64,000 nt of DNA from Syncephalis fuscata (taxonomy: Eukaryota > Zoopagomycota > Zoopagomycetes > Zoopagales > Piptocephalidaceae), in assembly GCA_025786725.1 (NCBI GenBank), contig JAHLTZ010000048.1, positions 62,001 through 126,000 of the forward strand, in the 5' to 3' direction. Numbering within the stretch: the first letter of the stretch is position 1; every line of letters starts with the position of its first letter. The translations under genes and the position numbers were made by a program. Below, one piece after another: positions 28,481 through 40,784 of the stretch. The notes beneath the pieces are model-generated. The model was given only the letters and a program-made list of their open reading frames with translations, was not told the DNA's origin and made no database searches.

Positions 28481-29681
28481 TTAAGCCAAAACATTTCGCA
28501 AAGAAAGCGGGCAAACCTGTTTTGTTGAACGGAAACCAGCATAATCGCTGTGAGTCTCCCATCCCTCATTCGTGCATACTTGAGCACTTGAGCATTTGGG
28601 GTCCAAATCTCCTTGGCACTGCACCATACCAAACTCAGTTGGTTTTGGTATATAAATCTCATTAAATTTACTAGAATGAGCTGCACGCTTTTCTGGAGTC
28701 AGGCGTCGGTCTTCATCATGTGCAATAAATGGAACAATATCGTTGGCTGCCACCACACGATAAAAAGGCGCGTTGATCACCGATGCCGTCCAGTCGTCAA
28801 AGGCAACATTTCCAATTATGGGCTCGCCATAGGTGTAAACGAATGAAACTGGTATTTGTCGTTTCTGCTTCATATAGACAGCGGCTAGATGGCCAAGTGC
28901 ACCACCGAGTGAATGTCCTATTAATGACGTTCACAATCATAAGTAACCAGCAAGCGTATTTTTGCTATTTTAACAACTTACCAACAATGACAATAGTGTG
29001 ATTGGGATTCTTCTTGTAGGCATTTTCCAAAGCATCTCCTGCAGCCGCAAGCTGTGATATGGCCACGCGCTGGTAGCCAGAAAACACTTTGGCATCCTTA
29101 GGCGTATCTCCAAAATAATTGCTTTCTGGCTTAACACGTCGGTTGTCGGCTGAGTCTAGATAGTTTTGCATGTGTGCTGAGCCTCGGAACGCAAGCACTA
29201 TAGAGCGTTGATGCTCATTGACGGCCACATAGTGAGAAGTATTGTTTTGATCGTAGTGACTAGTGACTTCAAAACCACCAACAAGCAGAGCTCGTTTATT
29301 TGGGCCTAGATGGACATTTGAAAGCTTGCTTGCTGGATAGGTGGAGTTGCAATATGTCATAGCCGCATAGAAGGCATGTCGATAGATCATTTCCTCGGAG
29401 TTGGCGTTTGTTACATTTGGCTGGTTGAATTGTGGGCGAACGCGGTCATCTACGCGAAGGCAGGCGGCTTCAACTTCCTCTGGAGATGCAACTGGTCGTG
29501 AACGTCCGGCAGCACGATTGGCAATATGAATACTATTTTGGGTAAAGCGCCAGGTGCTACATTTTAGTTGATTTGCATGTGTAGTCACGGCGTTGGTCAC
29601 GGCGTTGGCCACTGAACTAAAGGATGCGGCATAGGCTGCTAATGGCGAAGCCAATAAAATATAAATAGCGCTGTATTTCAT
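28481..29681 (-). CDS. Secreted class 3 lipase
   Basis: Two exons (29681-28982 and 28917-28481) give 378 residues. The N-terminus MKYSAIYILLASPLAAYAAS is a signal peptide. The alpha/beta-hydrolase core has AFRGSAHMQNYLDS (oxyanion strand), HTIVIVGHSLGGALGHLA with the nucleophile serine (split by the 64-bp intron just before the GHSLGG box), RVVAANDIVPF with the likely acid and THSDYAGF with the likely histidine. Seven cysteines near the C-terminus suggest disulfides in a secreted enzyme. It would hydrolyse triacylglycerols or related esters outside the cell. The frame is intact. Only the family, not the substrate, can be assigned. Confidence 0.94.
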
Positions 29682-30477
29682 ATTATGTAAACACGATTTA
29701 CACTGTTTGGGATATGATATGGTATGATGCTATTGCTCAAATTTAAGATTGTAATACCAAAATGCTACGCGATGATAAAACAAACACGATAATGATAAAA
29801 ATAGTGGATGCTACTGATAAATAGAAGTGCTACTACAACATAGTTTTTATAGCAAATGTAACAAATACAAGTACATACTTGTACTTGCAGAGCATAATAG
29901 CAAAGACGGGTACCATCGCTGGGTCATGGCATTAAACCACCCTTTGCTCTTTGTTTCAGTATTTCAGGTAATGTTGGTGGTTTATTTTTAGAAACAATGA
30001 AAATAACTAGTTTTTCCAACTGGTCATGGTACTTTCGCCTATTCTATGACTTCGATTTTACAGCACAAAGAAATGCATTTCTTTGTTTCGTTAAATGATC
30101 CAATGACTAGACGTTGGAAGTTCATTGTATCTACTATTTGCCCACTACTTTATACTATTTTAAGCAAGTAACCATGACGATTCGTGCTCAAACAATGTAT
30201 TTTTATATATATAGGTGTATATATGATTCTTGCTCATAAATAAAGGTTTAACGTCTAGTAAACTGTGTGTACAAGCATTAACAAAGCTTGTCAAGAGATT
30301 ACAGCTGGTTATTCCATCAATAAATGTATTCTAAACGGTGTATATTATTGACGATTGCCAAATTAAATTACATCTATTAAGTTTAAAATATATATGATTA
30401 TAAAGAATAATATAAAATTATGATGGTGTCGATATGCAATATATAACTGGAAAGTTTAATCATTATACTTTATAAAA
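29682..30477. other. Intergenic region, no gene seen
   Basis: Upstream region of the lipase (minus) and of the small gene starting at 30478 (plus). AT-rich; no recognised motif or RNA gene. Confidence 0.5.
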
Positions 30478-30832
30478 ATGTTATCAGATTAAAGCAACAG
30501 TACACAGAATTATCTGTTGCACCTTATAAGAATATTGGGAAAATACGCAAAAGGTACCAAAGATTACTAAATAAAAAATACAACGTTTGGCCAATCACTA
30601 CTGTTATTAGTATTACTATTGTTATAATCAGCGCTTTAGACAAAAAATGGGCCAAAGCTGCGCTATACTATGTAGAAAATTCACCAATGATGGCCAATAC
30701 TATACCGGTTTCAGCCATCATTTGTATATTTCATCAGGTACTCTTTATTAATACCCTTTGTTAGTAAAATAGTTTAGCGGATATCCAAGTTTTAGAAATC
30801 CAAATAGTACTTTGCCGGCTACCTGGGTTTAG
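30478..30832 (+). CDS. Putative small membrane protein (one apparent frameshift)
   Basis: An ATG at 30478 begins MLSD, then a stop appears. With one base added near 30486-30490 the frame continues KQQYTELSVAPYKNIGKIRK, NVWPITTVISITIVIISALD, KKWAKAALYYVENSPMMANT and IPVSAIICIFHQ. A 35-bp intron (GTACTC to AATAG) would then join in frame to FSGYPSFRNPNSTLPATWV with TAG at 30830-30832. The product, about 105 residues, has one clear and one weaker membrane helix with a basic juxtamembrane segment. I recognise no family. Coding character comes from codon composition and frame continuity only, so confidence is moderate. Confidence 0.4.
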
Positions 30833-31128
30833 TTGAGTAGTAAAGCTTTTATATAAATAGTGAGGCCGAGATCTAAAACAAATTAGGACTTGAACTGAAA
30901 TAAAATAATGCCAGGCGGAGTTTTATTGTCGTCATCCCAATTAGTAATGCATCTCTCTTGTTCTCACATTGCTTTTTTCTTTCAATCGCATCATAGTGAC
31001 TGTACAGCACGCCACTTTTCTCCTTTGTCCACTTTCAGCAAAAAAACGTTTCTTTACTGCTCAATTAAAAACATATTGATGCAATCTATGTACTTTTTGT
31101 TGCTGTAGCGTGTTATCTATTCGCGTGA

Positions 31129-31569
31129 ATGGCAAGGTACTCCAAAAATTTATCGGCAGAAGACTGTCATGCTGAAGACGAGGAACGCATTCAGCTTCTT
31201 ACTAAACAAGATAATGTTGCTAGCCCCAGCGTAGCTAATAATGACGACCTTGCTGATAAACAAGGCATGCTACCCCAGGAGCAAATACTACATCCAGTGG
31301 TATCCGGTTTACAACTCAGGCGCCGTTTTATCGCGGTGTTGCTTATGGTAGGTGTTGTGCCATGTACAGTAGTGCCGTCTGAAGCAATGTCTCGTATTTG
31401 CACCTATCCACGCTCAATACGTCTTCTCAAATGCCAGCTCTTCCATCTTCCCTTTCTGGCGACTCGTGGAACGCTTATAACCTGTTTGGGATTATATGCG
31501 CATGTCGATTACTGTAACGAGCAATTACCAGCTGCTCATTATAATCCACGCCATTTAGCACTTAAATAA
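31129..31569 (+). CDS. Hypothetical protein, one membrane segment, possible N-terminal remnant of an OPT-like protein
   Basis: A 146-codon frame with an acidic N-terminus (SAEDCHAEDEERIQLLTKQD), one hydrophobic segment (RRFIAVLLMVGVVPCTVV) and no recognised domain. The layout, an acidic leader then a short basic turn and first helix, loosely resembles the start of the OPT transporter 0.5 kb downstream. After the helix the sequence shows no OPT similarity. It may be a degenerate tandem copy, a leader-region open frame or a small unknown gene. Confidence 0.3.
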   Translation: MARYSKNLSAEDCHAEDEERIQLLTKQDNVASPSVANNDDLADKQGMLPQEQILHPVVSGLQLRRRFIAVLLMVGVVPCTVVPSEAMSRICTYPRSIRLLKCQLFHLPFLATRGTLITCLGLYAHVDYCNEQLPAAHYNPRHLALK

Positions 31570-32023
31570 CCATAATGACTTGCTTTCTTTTGGCAAGATA
31601 ACAACTCCTTCATCTGCTGCTTCGTTTTTGCTATAAATACTGTTGAAAAGACAGGCAACAGGTCATTGACTTAGTAGTTTACGCCCATTACTTCCCCCCC
31701 TCCCCCTGAGCCCTTATTTCATCGTAGTACACATCTTCTTTTCATATTTAGTGTTCAACGATTGCAGTAAATCTACCATCTTTACACTTTTTTCAACATA
31801 TTACATCGCTTATTCACACGTACTTCTACATCCACACTATTTTGCCAGTTTTACTAATTATAGTAATCCGCTACATCGCAACATTTGATTGCTTACAACT
31901 ACACTATATCACTATCTATTACACGTAGAAATAGCTGGTTAAATCTTTACACCGTTGCAGAAGTTTCGATTACTACACGTTGTAATTCAACACTATTGCT
32001 GCAACATCTAACTAAACATCATT
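31570..32023 (+). promoter_or_regulatory. Promoter/leader of the OPT transporter
   Basis: Pyrimidine-rich on the plus strand, including a CT tract at about 31690-31710 (CCCCCCTCCCCC) and many TTCTAC/TTACAC words, typical of fungal leaders. No gene seen. Confidence 0.4.
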
Positions 32024-34555
32024 ATGTCCACCATAGACGCTAACGGTGGACGCAGGCGCACCACCTTTGCATCAAGGAAAAGCACAGACGATGATGATAG
32101 TGATAACAACAAACACACTGAGCTGCTATCAAAAAATGGAGAAATTAGTGATGATGAAGCATCAGTAATAAAAACTGCCACCGGATACGCCGCAACTGGA
32201 GATGTGCCACACTTTACAGTAAGTGAAAATACAACATTTTACACACAAATTGCTTATAATATAATTTGCTATGTCTCCTTATTAATTGCAATTCAACTAA
32301 CTACCTAATTTAGTTTCGTGCCGTATTTGTTGGCTTATTGATTGGATCACTTCTTTGTTTTACCAATATGTATTTCGGCCTTCAAACAGGATGGATTTCA
32401 ATGATGTCGCTACAATCCTCATTACTTGGCTTTGCTATTTTCAAGCCTCTTAATCGATACCTACGTGTTCCTTTTGGCCCAATTGAAAATGTATTACTTC
32501 AAACAACTGCAGTAGCAACTGCTACGATGCCACTAGCTGGCGGCTTTGTAGGTATTATTCCTGCACTTACTAAACTTACGCTCGAAGAAAGCCCAAGCGG
32601 CCCAATAAGACCAACATTTGGCCAGCTACTTTTTTGGGGTTTTGGTATTGCATTTTTCGGTGTGTTTTTTGCTATTCCCTTGCGAAAGCAAACAATTATT
32701 AAGGAAAAGCTACGCTTTCCGTCGGGTACTGCCACAGCCCAAATGATTTCACTATTACATCAACAGCCCGACCCTACTGAGGAAGAGGAAAAAAACAAAG
32801 GTCACAAGCTGCCTGCCTCTGGTAAAGAAATAGATGTAGCGGATGATTATTCCACTGTGGTTTCCTCGAATCAACTAAGCACTCCAGAAGACTATGAACG
32901 TGATTGGAAATCTAAAATGGTTGCACTATACTGGTCATTTGGCATTAGTGGCGTTTACACATTGGTATCTCATTTTGTACCAGTTATTAATGCTCTTCCG
33001 TTGGGCGATTGGATTACTGGATTTCACGTTCCGTTTGCAAAGTGGAACTGGTACTTGACTCCATCTTTCAGTTACGCCGGTCAAGGAATTATCATGGGCC
33101 TTCACACGACTATATCTATGCTGGCTGGTGCTATTGTTGGCTGGGGTATTCTCGGTCCTGCTGCTCACGCAAAAGGATGGGCGCCCGGCAACGTTAACGA
33201 CACTGTCGATAGTCCTAGAAGCTGGATTCTTTGGATATCACTTGCCATCATGATATCCGAATCCCTCGTATCTTTATCGGTTGTTACCATAAAGGAAGTG
33301 GCTAAACGCTGGCAAGACCGCCAGGAGGCCCGCCAACGACAAGACGGTGCTACAGAGGCTCAGAGGCAGCGTGAACAGCATCAGCTACTACTAGACGAAG
33401 ACGAAAACTTACCTGCTTACATGAAAGTACCAGATTGGGTCACCTACGGTGGTTTGGTAGTCAGCTCAGCTCTATGTGTTGTTGCAGCCAGTGCTGTCTT
33501 CGACATCACTTGGTACGCCAGCCTTCTTTCGGTAGTTCTTGCCTGTTTCTTTAGTATTATAGCAGTGAGTATTTAAAACCTTAAAATAATTGGGTAATCA
33601 CGTGTTTAGTAGTTAAATAATACATCGGCTGTTAATGGTGCTACACGCTGTGCACTCAGTTAATTACTTAATTATGTTGATTATTTAATTCACAACTACT
33701 ACTATTATTTATACAATTAAACTAACAATAATTTTAATTGTATTGTAGGTTCGTGCACTTGGAGAAACTGATTTAAATCCAGTTAGTGGTATTGGTAAAC
33801 TTTCTCAAGTCATTTTTGCCGGCGTCGCTCCTGGAAATATTATAGCCAATCTAATTGCCGGCGGTATCGCCGAGGCCGGCGCACAACAGGCCGGTGATAT
33901 GATGCAAGATCTCAAAACAGGCCATCTGTTGCATGCATCGCCACGCGCACAGTTCTACGGACAGCTAGCCGGTAGCTTTTTCTCAGTCATTGTAGCGGTC
34001 CTATCCTATTGGGTGTTTTCTACTGTATACACAATCCCGGGACCTGAATTCACAGTGCCCACTGCAGATGTAAGTATTGCATGGCTTTCAATATCAAATT
34101 ATACTGACAAAGGCCTGCATGGCGTTACTTCGTAGATATGGTTGAAAATGTCACGTTTGGTTAATGGCCAGCCTTTGCCGCCTAACAGCGTACCGTTCAT
34201 TATTGGTTCGGCTATTTTGTTTGCCATTCCTCCACTTCTTGAGCTAGTGCGCCCAAATGCCCGCTTCCTGCGCTATCTTCCTTCAGGAATTGCATTTGCC
34301 ATGGGGATCTACACTACACCAAACTACGTAATTCCACGCTTCATTGGCGCTTTGGGTGCTGAAATCTACAAGCGTTACCGCACTAATAAGGACCCATCGG
34401 TAGCTCGGTCACTTCGGGTACTTATCATTGTCGTTGCAAGCGGCTTTGTCTTAGGCGAAGGCATAATAGCACTTGTAAACCTCATTTTATCAGCATGCCA
34501 TATTAAAGCGGCCACTTGCGCTGGATGTATCCCGGGTACCTGCCCAGGATGCTAA
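32024..34555 (+). CDS. OPT family oligopeptide/metal-chelate transporter
   Basis: Four exons (32024-32218, 32314-33564, 33749-34069, 34136-34555) join to exactly 728 codons plus stop. A soluble acidic N-terminus of about 65 residues precedes FRAVFVGLLIGSLLCFTNMY, FGLQTGWISMMSL, the LRVPFGPIENVLLQTTAVA segment and about 12 later helices. The conserved IWLKMSRLVNG follows intron 3. The FGLQTGW motif and overall layout match the YSL/OPT superfamily (PF03169), which carries peptides, glutathione or metal chelates with protons across the plasma or vacuolar membrane. It ends in a Cys-rich tail (CHIKAATCAGCIPGTCPGC), which could bind metal; that is inference. The frame is intact. Confidence 0.94.
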
Positions 34556-37500
34556 TAGTCTGCATCGATAGATGTAGTATTATTATGGCCGTAACTCCGC
34601 GTTATTCGATTTGATACTGCCTTATAATTTTGTTAACATGTAAATCTAACATTTACATTGCATTACAATTGTTTTGTTTCCATTCAAATGCAATATTGGT
34701 TTATTTGTTGCATGGTTAGTACCTCAATAAAACAGACTTTGTATGTGTGCACTGCAGAGTCCCAGTTTTCAAAAGCTAGCCCCCTTGCGTATCTGCCATG
34801 TGCCTCCATTGACGTGTACATATGCTTGCGCAAACTGCATAAAGTGCATATGATTTCCATTTAAAACATATACTTGTTTGCTGTAGAATCAAGTCATGTA
34901 TGTTCTATATGTTTAACAGATTGCTAGGATAGTTGTTGATACGTCAATAATGCAAGCTGACGCATGATCACTGTTGCGCGGCTAGGCTTAAACTTCCGTT
35001 TTATGTGTAACAACAATTGGTTCTTGTGCGCGCAGTCCTTCAGCAAAATCACATGCATATTGGTTCCTGCAATAAAACATCGCTACCCGTTTTATTTGCT
35101 CAATTTGGAACAGTCTTATTCAACAATACAGTAAAAATTTTGCAGTGACATTTATTGAAGCTTGCATACGAAGCAATAGTTGCAAAGTAATGCAGCTGTG
35201 TTGATTTACGCGTCAGCCATTAAGGTAGACTACTTTATGGGGCAATTGGTTTTATTTTAATTCACCACTTAGGCTTTGTACTCACTTATTTCAAACTCCG
35301 ATGTAACATAATCATGTTGCATTTGACTAAAGTGATTGACCGTACATAACAACCACATAGGATTAGAGCACTGACGCCTGTGGTATGACTGCTCGAGTAC
35401 TCGGTATTGCAGTACGCAGCTAACATGTGGCAGGTGCATCTGAACGATGTTCAGGGTGTTGACCAGTAAGCTTGAGTGCTATTTCTACTTTGGAACTCGG
35501 CCTTAGTCAACACGCATATGAAGAGCCAGTGAATGACAGAGATAGCCAAAAAGGAAAGAGTGCATACAAGGCGCTGTAAAGAAAGATAGCACGACAGCAC
35601 TGCTTTCAGCATCATCAGCATCATCAGCATCAGCATCATCATCACCATCATTATTGCTACGACAGCAATGATTACTGCACCTATTAAATCAATTTCCAGT
35701 TTTTCAATTTCCACATGTATATTTGGACAAGGTTGTCGGCTGTATCACTGAACAATGTGGCACAGGACCGGTTTGAATCACACGGACAGTTAGGTAGTTG
35801 ACTTCATTGACGCCTGATCGTGCCAATAAAGAATTCAAGGGTTTAGTCTTTTGTTTAATTCACACTATTTTTTGCACGCTAACCGGCTCAAGTCGTACAC
35901 AAACATTCTCCGAGAATAACTAGAAAAACACATTTAGCGTGCTTCATCAGAAATATCTTTATCCATTTGTACATATTTCATTACCCTCAAAGTCAGGTTG
36001 ACCACTTAGTTCTATGCTTTGCACGCTAGTAGTCTCTGCCTTATTGGGACTGTTTTTTGCACTAACATCCTTTTCTTTCCGACGCACCTGTTCAGGGGGA
36101 CTGAATTGCGCAGCTACGCGGCAGAACAATATTATAAATTAACAGCGATAGTGCTTGCCATCGGCCAATTTTGTCCATCTCATTCCTTCCATCTTAAACT
36201 CGCCCAATCCACTTATCTACCGCTTCCTTTTCCTTCATCGTCGCTATTTCTATTTTTGCTACGATTCAATATATACCGCGTTCGTCTCGTCATTCTTTTC
36301 TGCGTTAACTTTACATAAATATATATATACTCTTGTTCCTTCATCTCCAACTTTATCGCCAAAGTGGTGCTTCCTTTTCTTTTCACTGTTTTTTATTGAA
36401 CAAGCAAAGTGAAGCAACATTGTTACGTGTTTCTACAATATCGCGTAACGGCAGGTTCAATTTACGTACTTTATATGTAAACTGCCTCGACATAAAGTTG
36501 AAGTGTTCAATAATTACAAACATACGTTATTCTTTAGTCAATCTGACTTACGTTAAAGCCTTCAATCTGAATCTAAGGTAACATAGTTTTGCTATTTGTG
36601 ATAATGCTAAGCAGTATAAAAACAAAAAGTTGTGCAAACCATATTGGTATATTAGACTAATCCTGCAGCTGTTTTTATTAAATTAACATAATCATACAAT
36701 CAATTTGATTTATTTATAGCTAGTTTCAATTCACCTCGACGTACAACAAAATAGTTTTATTATTTTTACGGAATTATTGATTTAATAGGTAACTATCTAG
36801 TTAAATAATTCAAGTATTGAAAAATTACTATACTAATTGCTGCTGTTTTTACTATTTGTTTTTATTACCATCATTGTTACCAATATCGTTGAATATTATT
36901 ACCAATTATTGTTATTGTTGTTGTTGTCATAATCACCATAATCAATATTATCAACAATATTACTGCTATTATCGCTAATTATCATACCGCCATTATCATC
37001 ATCATCATCATCACTATTATTAATAATAATATTAAGTACAAACTTGTTAGGCAAACCTGGTTATTTTAAAAAAAACCATCATAGACGTCTACACAAAGTG
37101 AATTGAAGTAGTAAATTAAGCAGGTTAGTGATTAACTAAAATTTATTAGTATGATTACCCTTAGTATAATTATAATTATAACTACAAGTGCTACTACTAT
37201 TATGCAATATTCATTAGTAATACTTGATATGTTTGTAACTATTGCGCTACTTAAAATAATTTGGCGCCAATATATTACAAAAATTCAATAACAGAGGTGG
37301 AAAAGCAAAATCTAAAAGCAACTGCTTTTATTAATTGATATCGTCGTAAATTAAACAACAATAGCATAGCATACTATTAGTTTTACCTTTTGCTATGTAA
37401 TAACTTTTAATTTAAACATAGCATGGCAACTTTCACATGCGCATATCAAACACGTTTGAGCTAATAAGCATGATTGTTCGGCGTTTAAACGTTATTGTTT

Positions 37501-40500
37501 GTTGTATGAAAACTACATGCACGATTGTAATTCTTATTTGCCATCATGGAGTCTGCGCCAGTCCGGATTCTGGCAGACATTTGCATGCGACTTTTGGCTA
37601 GACAGACACAAGTCTGCGTCTAAATTTGTTGATTATTCTTGAAATTTTATTCATGCCTATTCTGCTCAGATCAGGTGCCAATACTATCCTGTTACTGCGC
37701 CTATTTATCTAATGAAATGAATACACATCTAATTGGGCAGATGGCCGTGTTACGACAGGTTTGTAATATAAGTGGGCTTGATACTTTAAAGTTACGTCGG
37801 TATCATATGGTCCGCGTGCCGTGCCCGTTACATGCGAATCGTGCTAAGAACAGCTGCCAGTGCGTCCCAAGCTTCTGTTTTTACTTGTATAAAACCATTG
37901 GTCATACATTTGGCCATCGCTAGAGTACAGCTGCACGCGACCGAGCACACGTACACACGCATAATATAGAAACAGTAGCGAACTAGTACATAAACATATC
38001 GTTATTTATTTCGTAACTGCACATGTTAGTCTATGCGTGGATATGTGCAGCCCCAAAGGTCGTCTTTCATGCGTTTGCAAACCACCTCTTACTCCCGTCA
38101 CACCTCTTTCACTAAACAATGAGTCCCTCCCCATACACACACATACACACACATTCACACACGCGCCTACAAGTCGAATCATGGCTATTATTAGTTTGAT
38201 TTCCAATTTTCAATTTTATCGAGACTCACGCGGTATCCACGTATCGTGCGTCAGGTCCAATGCATTTACATACTCAAGACCTGATATCCCATATGGATAT
38301 GCCTACCATTACTATACTTTTTTGACTTGAAAATGGCTATTGCGTGTTGTTATTATTTCATGTCAATGATTTCTAATATTACTGGCTAATTATCTTTTAC
38401 AACGCGTTGGTTCCTTTTCTTTTTCGCCGTTGTATTGCAAAAAATCTATATACATCGTTGCTACCTTTCTAGACGTCGGTTTACAGCCTTTGTTTCTTTA
38501 CAGCCAGTATAATTGGGCACACAATACTTGGTCTGGCTGGTCAAGTAGCGTATTCTGACAGGAATTACTTTTACATTACATTGGTAAGTGCAATGAGTTT
38601 TGAAAAACAAATATTATATTGCCTGCCAAGTACGCTGCATGGTTTTATAACAATTCTACAGTCTGATATTCTTCGAAGTTATTATTACTATATATATATA
38701 TATATTGCTCATTCGTGCGTACTACTTTGAAACTTATGTTTATTTCCACCTATATTATAATATACACATGTATGAGCAACTGATGTTCTAAGAGCACCCG
38801 CAAACAATGAAACTGAGGGTGCACATTAGGCATAGTGATAGGAGAGCGATCGAAGTGTAGTGGCAAGGCCTACATGGCACTGATTTCGGTGCTAGCATCG
38901 CCGTGTTATCACATCTATTTGCGGAATGATTGCCATATTTTCCTCCTTCATGACTTCCTACCAAATCTGTATAATTTCGATGCTTCGCAAGCCATGCACA
39001 TGACTACTGTGATGTAGCGATCGACCCGCTGGCCGTGAATTCATCATTCTTCGTAGCATCTTCACCTATTTTGTGACACTTTGATCCATTTATAGTCAGA
39101 AATATACGGATTTACTTGCACTGGCTTCTATTTCTTTTATGCTATAATGCTTTGCTAGTCGCATGTCTATTTGTGCGTATAGCTATGTGTGTGTTTTATG
39201 TGTGTTTGGTGTATGGGCTTGCGCGCACTACTCGCCTTGATGTGTTCTGTTTCTGCACGTTCTTCATTACCGTGACCGGTATGCGGATCCTTTTCGATCG
39301 CGACCCGTTTCCACTTCTGACGCCAGGCTTATCGATTTCGTCCAATCTTTGCCCTAAACGTTCATAGATCATTCGCTTTCTCAATTGTTTGTGTACTCTC
39401 GGATATTGCAGACAAGCCAAAGGATTGGCCAATACAGGTGTGAGTCTTTCTAATAGCTTATGGATGGGCCAATATGCATCAGTTCGATCAGTGCCATCAT
39501 TGCTTCCATGTGCTCGCCTGGTGGGTCTTAACTTTTTTCTGCTTCTCCTTTTTTGAAAGCTATTTTCTTATTTGCCATTGAGTTCGCGTCTTCTCCTTTT
39601 ATACGATTTCTTTATTATTAATGTCGTCTGGTTTATCATAAACTGACTAAAACACTTGGCAATTATTTATCTAGTCTGCCGCAACAGCTGGATCACACAC
39701 ACACACACACACACACACATTTACGATTGACTTGGGTGAGTAATTAGTGATATTTTACCCATCGATATTGGCCATTTGAATGGTCAATAGCCTGCATTTT
39801 ATAGTGTTATATAATGCCAAATTCTATAATCGTTTTATTAATTATAAGTAACCAAATTAAGCAATGCTTGTTGCTCAATCATCGGCACTGGCTGCGATCG
39901 ATGAATACAGCAAACCAATTGTGTTTTTCCCGGTTGTATATTGACAAATAATGACAATTTTTATCCATATCTGCCTTTGCTTGCGAATATTTCTATATGT
40001 GCTGTCTGTGCGTTGCTGCCTATTGAGGGAATTGGTGCTGCCTATGGTTGGCATTATTCTTAAAAAGGCCAATTTATTAATCCTGTCGAAACACAATTTA
40101 AAGCTCCGCTTAACTCCATATGGACCATGTTGCCATTCCAAATGGTTTGATCCACAATCACATCCTATCACCCCACTCAGCCCGTATTCTTTCTAATTCA
40201 AGCGAACCAACAATCCGTAACAGTACTTTACACTTCCCTTTAAATATTGATCGATCGGCTGTGTTTGTTCAGACTAAACAAAAGTCAGTTTATTACGGTG
40301 TATAGGAACGGACTGATGGGCGTGTAGCTAATATGATAAATGATAACTGTGGTTCAGTGTGCTTACCCGTAGTCATTGTTGGCAGCTATCGTACCATCTA
40401 GCGTTAGTCTTGTTATTTTCAATAATTAGCGTAATGTAGCGTTGATATGCGCTAGAATTCATGTGTAAAGCTATAATGATTCGTTGCTTGGCATTGTAGC

Positions 40501-40784
40501 GATGCTTGGCAGATTGTGCTGCTACAATATAGTATTTGCCAAGTCAGCTTATTAACCGTTATTTGTACAGATAGGTTTTTGAACAACCATCATCTAAAAC
40601 CAAAGATTTGTATCGGCAGTGGCCCCGGTAAATTATCTAGGAAGCCAATCAGCAGTAACTCAGCGCCGACAGTCTTTTATTGGTTTACTTTTTACGTCTA
40701 AATCAACTGGTTGTTAGACGTGATTTCATTACTCTTGCAATTTAGAACGTAGCGTGTTTATTCCCAACATAATATTTACACATC
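34556..40784. other. 6.2-kb stretch without a supported gene
   Basis: No exon chain or RNA gene found on either strand. Simple repeats are present: CAT/CAG-rich at 35606-35656, TTG/ATT-rich at 36900-37035, (CA)n at about 38132-38165 and 39694-39719, (TA)n at 38691-38706. Pyrimidine-rich segments (for example 36170-36300) look like leaders. It may be mostly the upstream regulatory region and long leader of the GATA factor at 40785. Confidence 0.5.
39694..39719. repeat. (CA)n microsatellite
   Basis: Thirteen perfect CA units inside the gene-free region. Confidence 0.9.

Noticed and set aside
35451-35714. Methionine-rich minus-strand open frame with a hydrophobic run
   Set aside because: Created by a CAT/CAG simple repeat.
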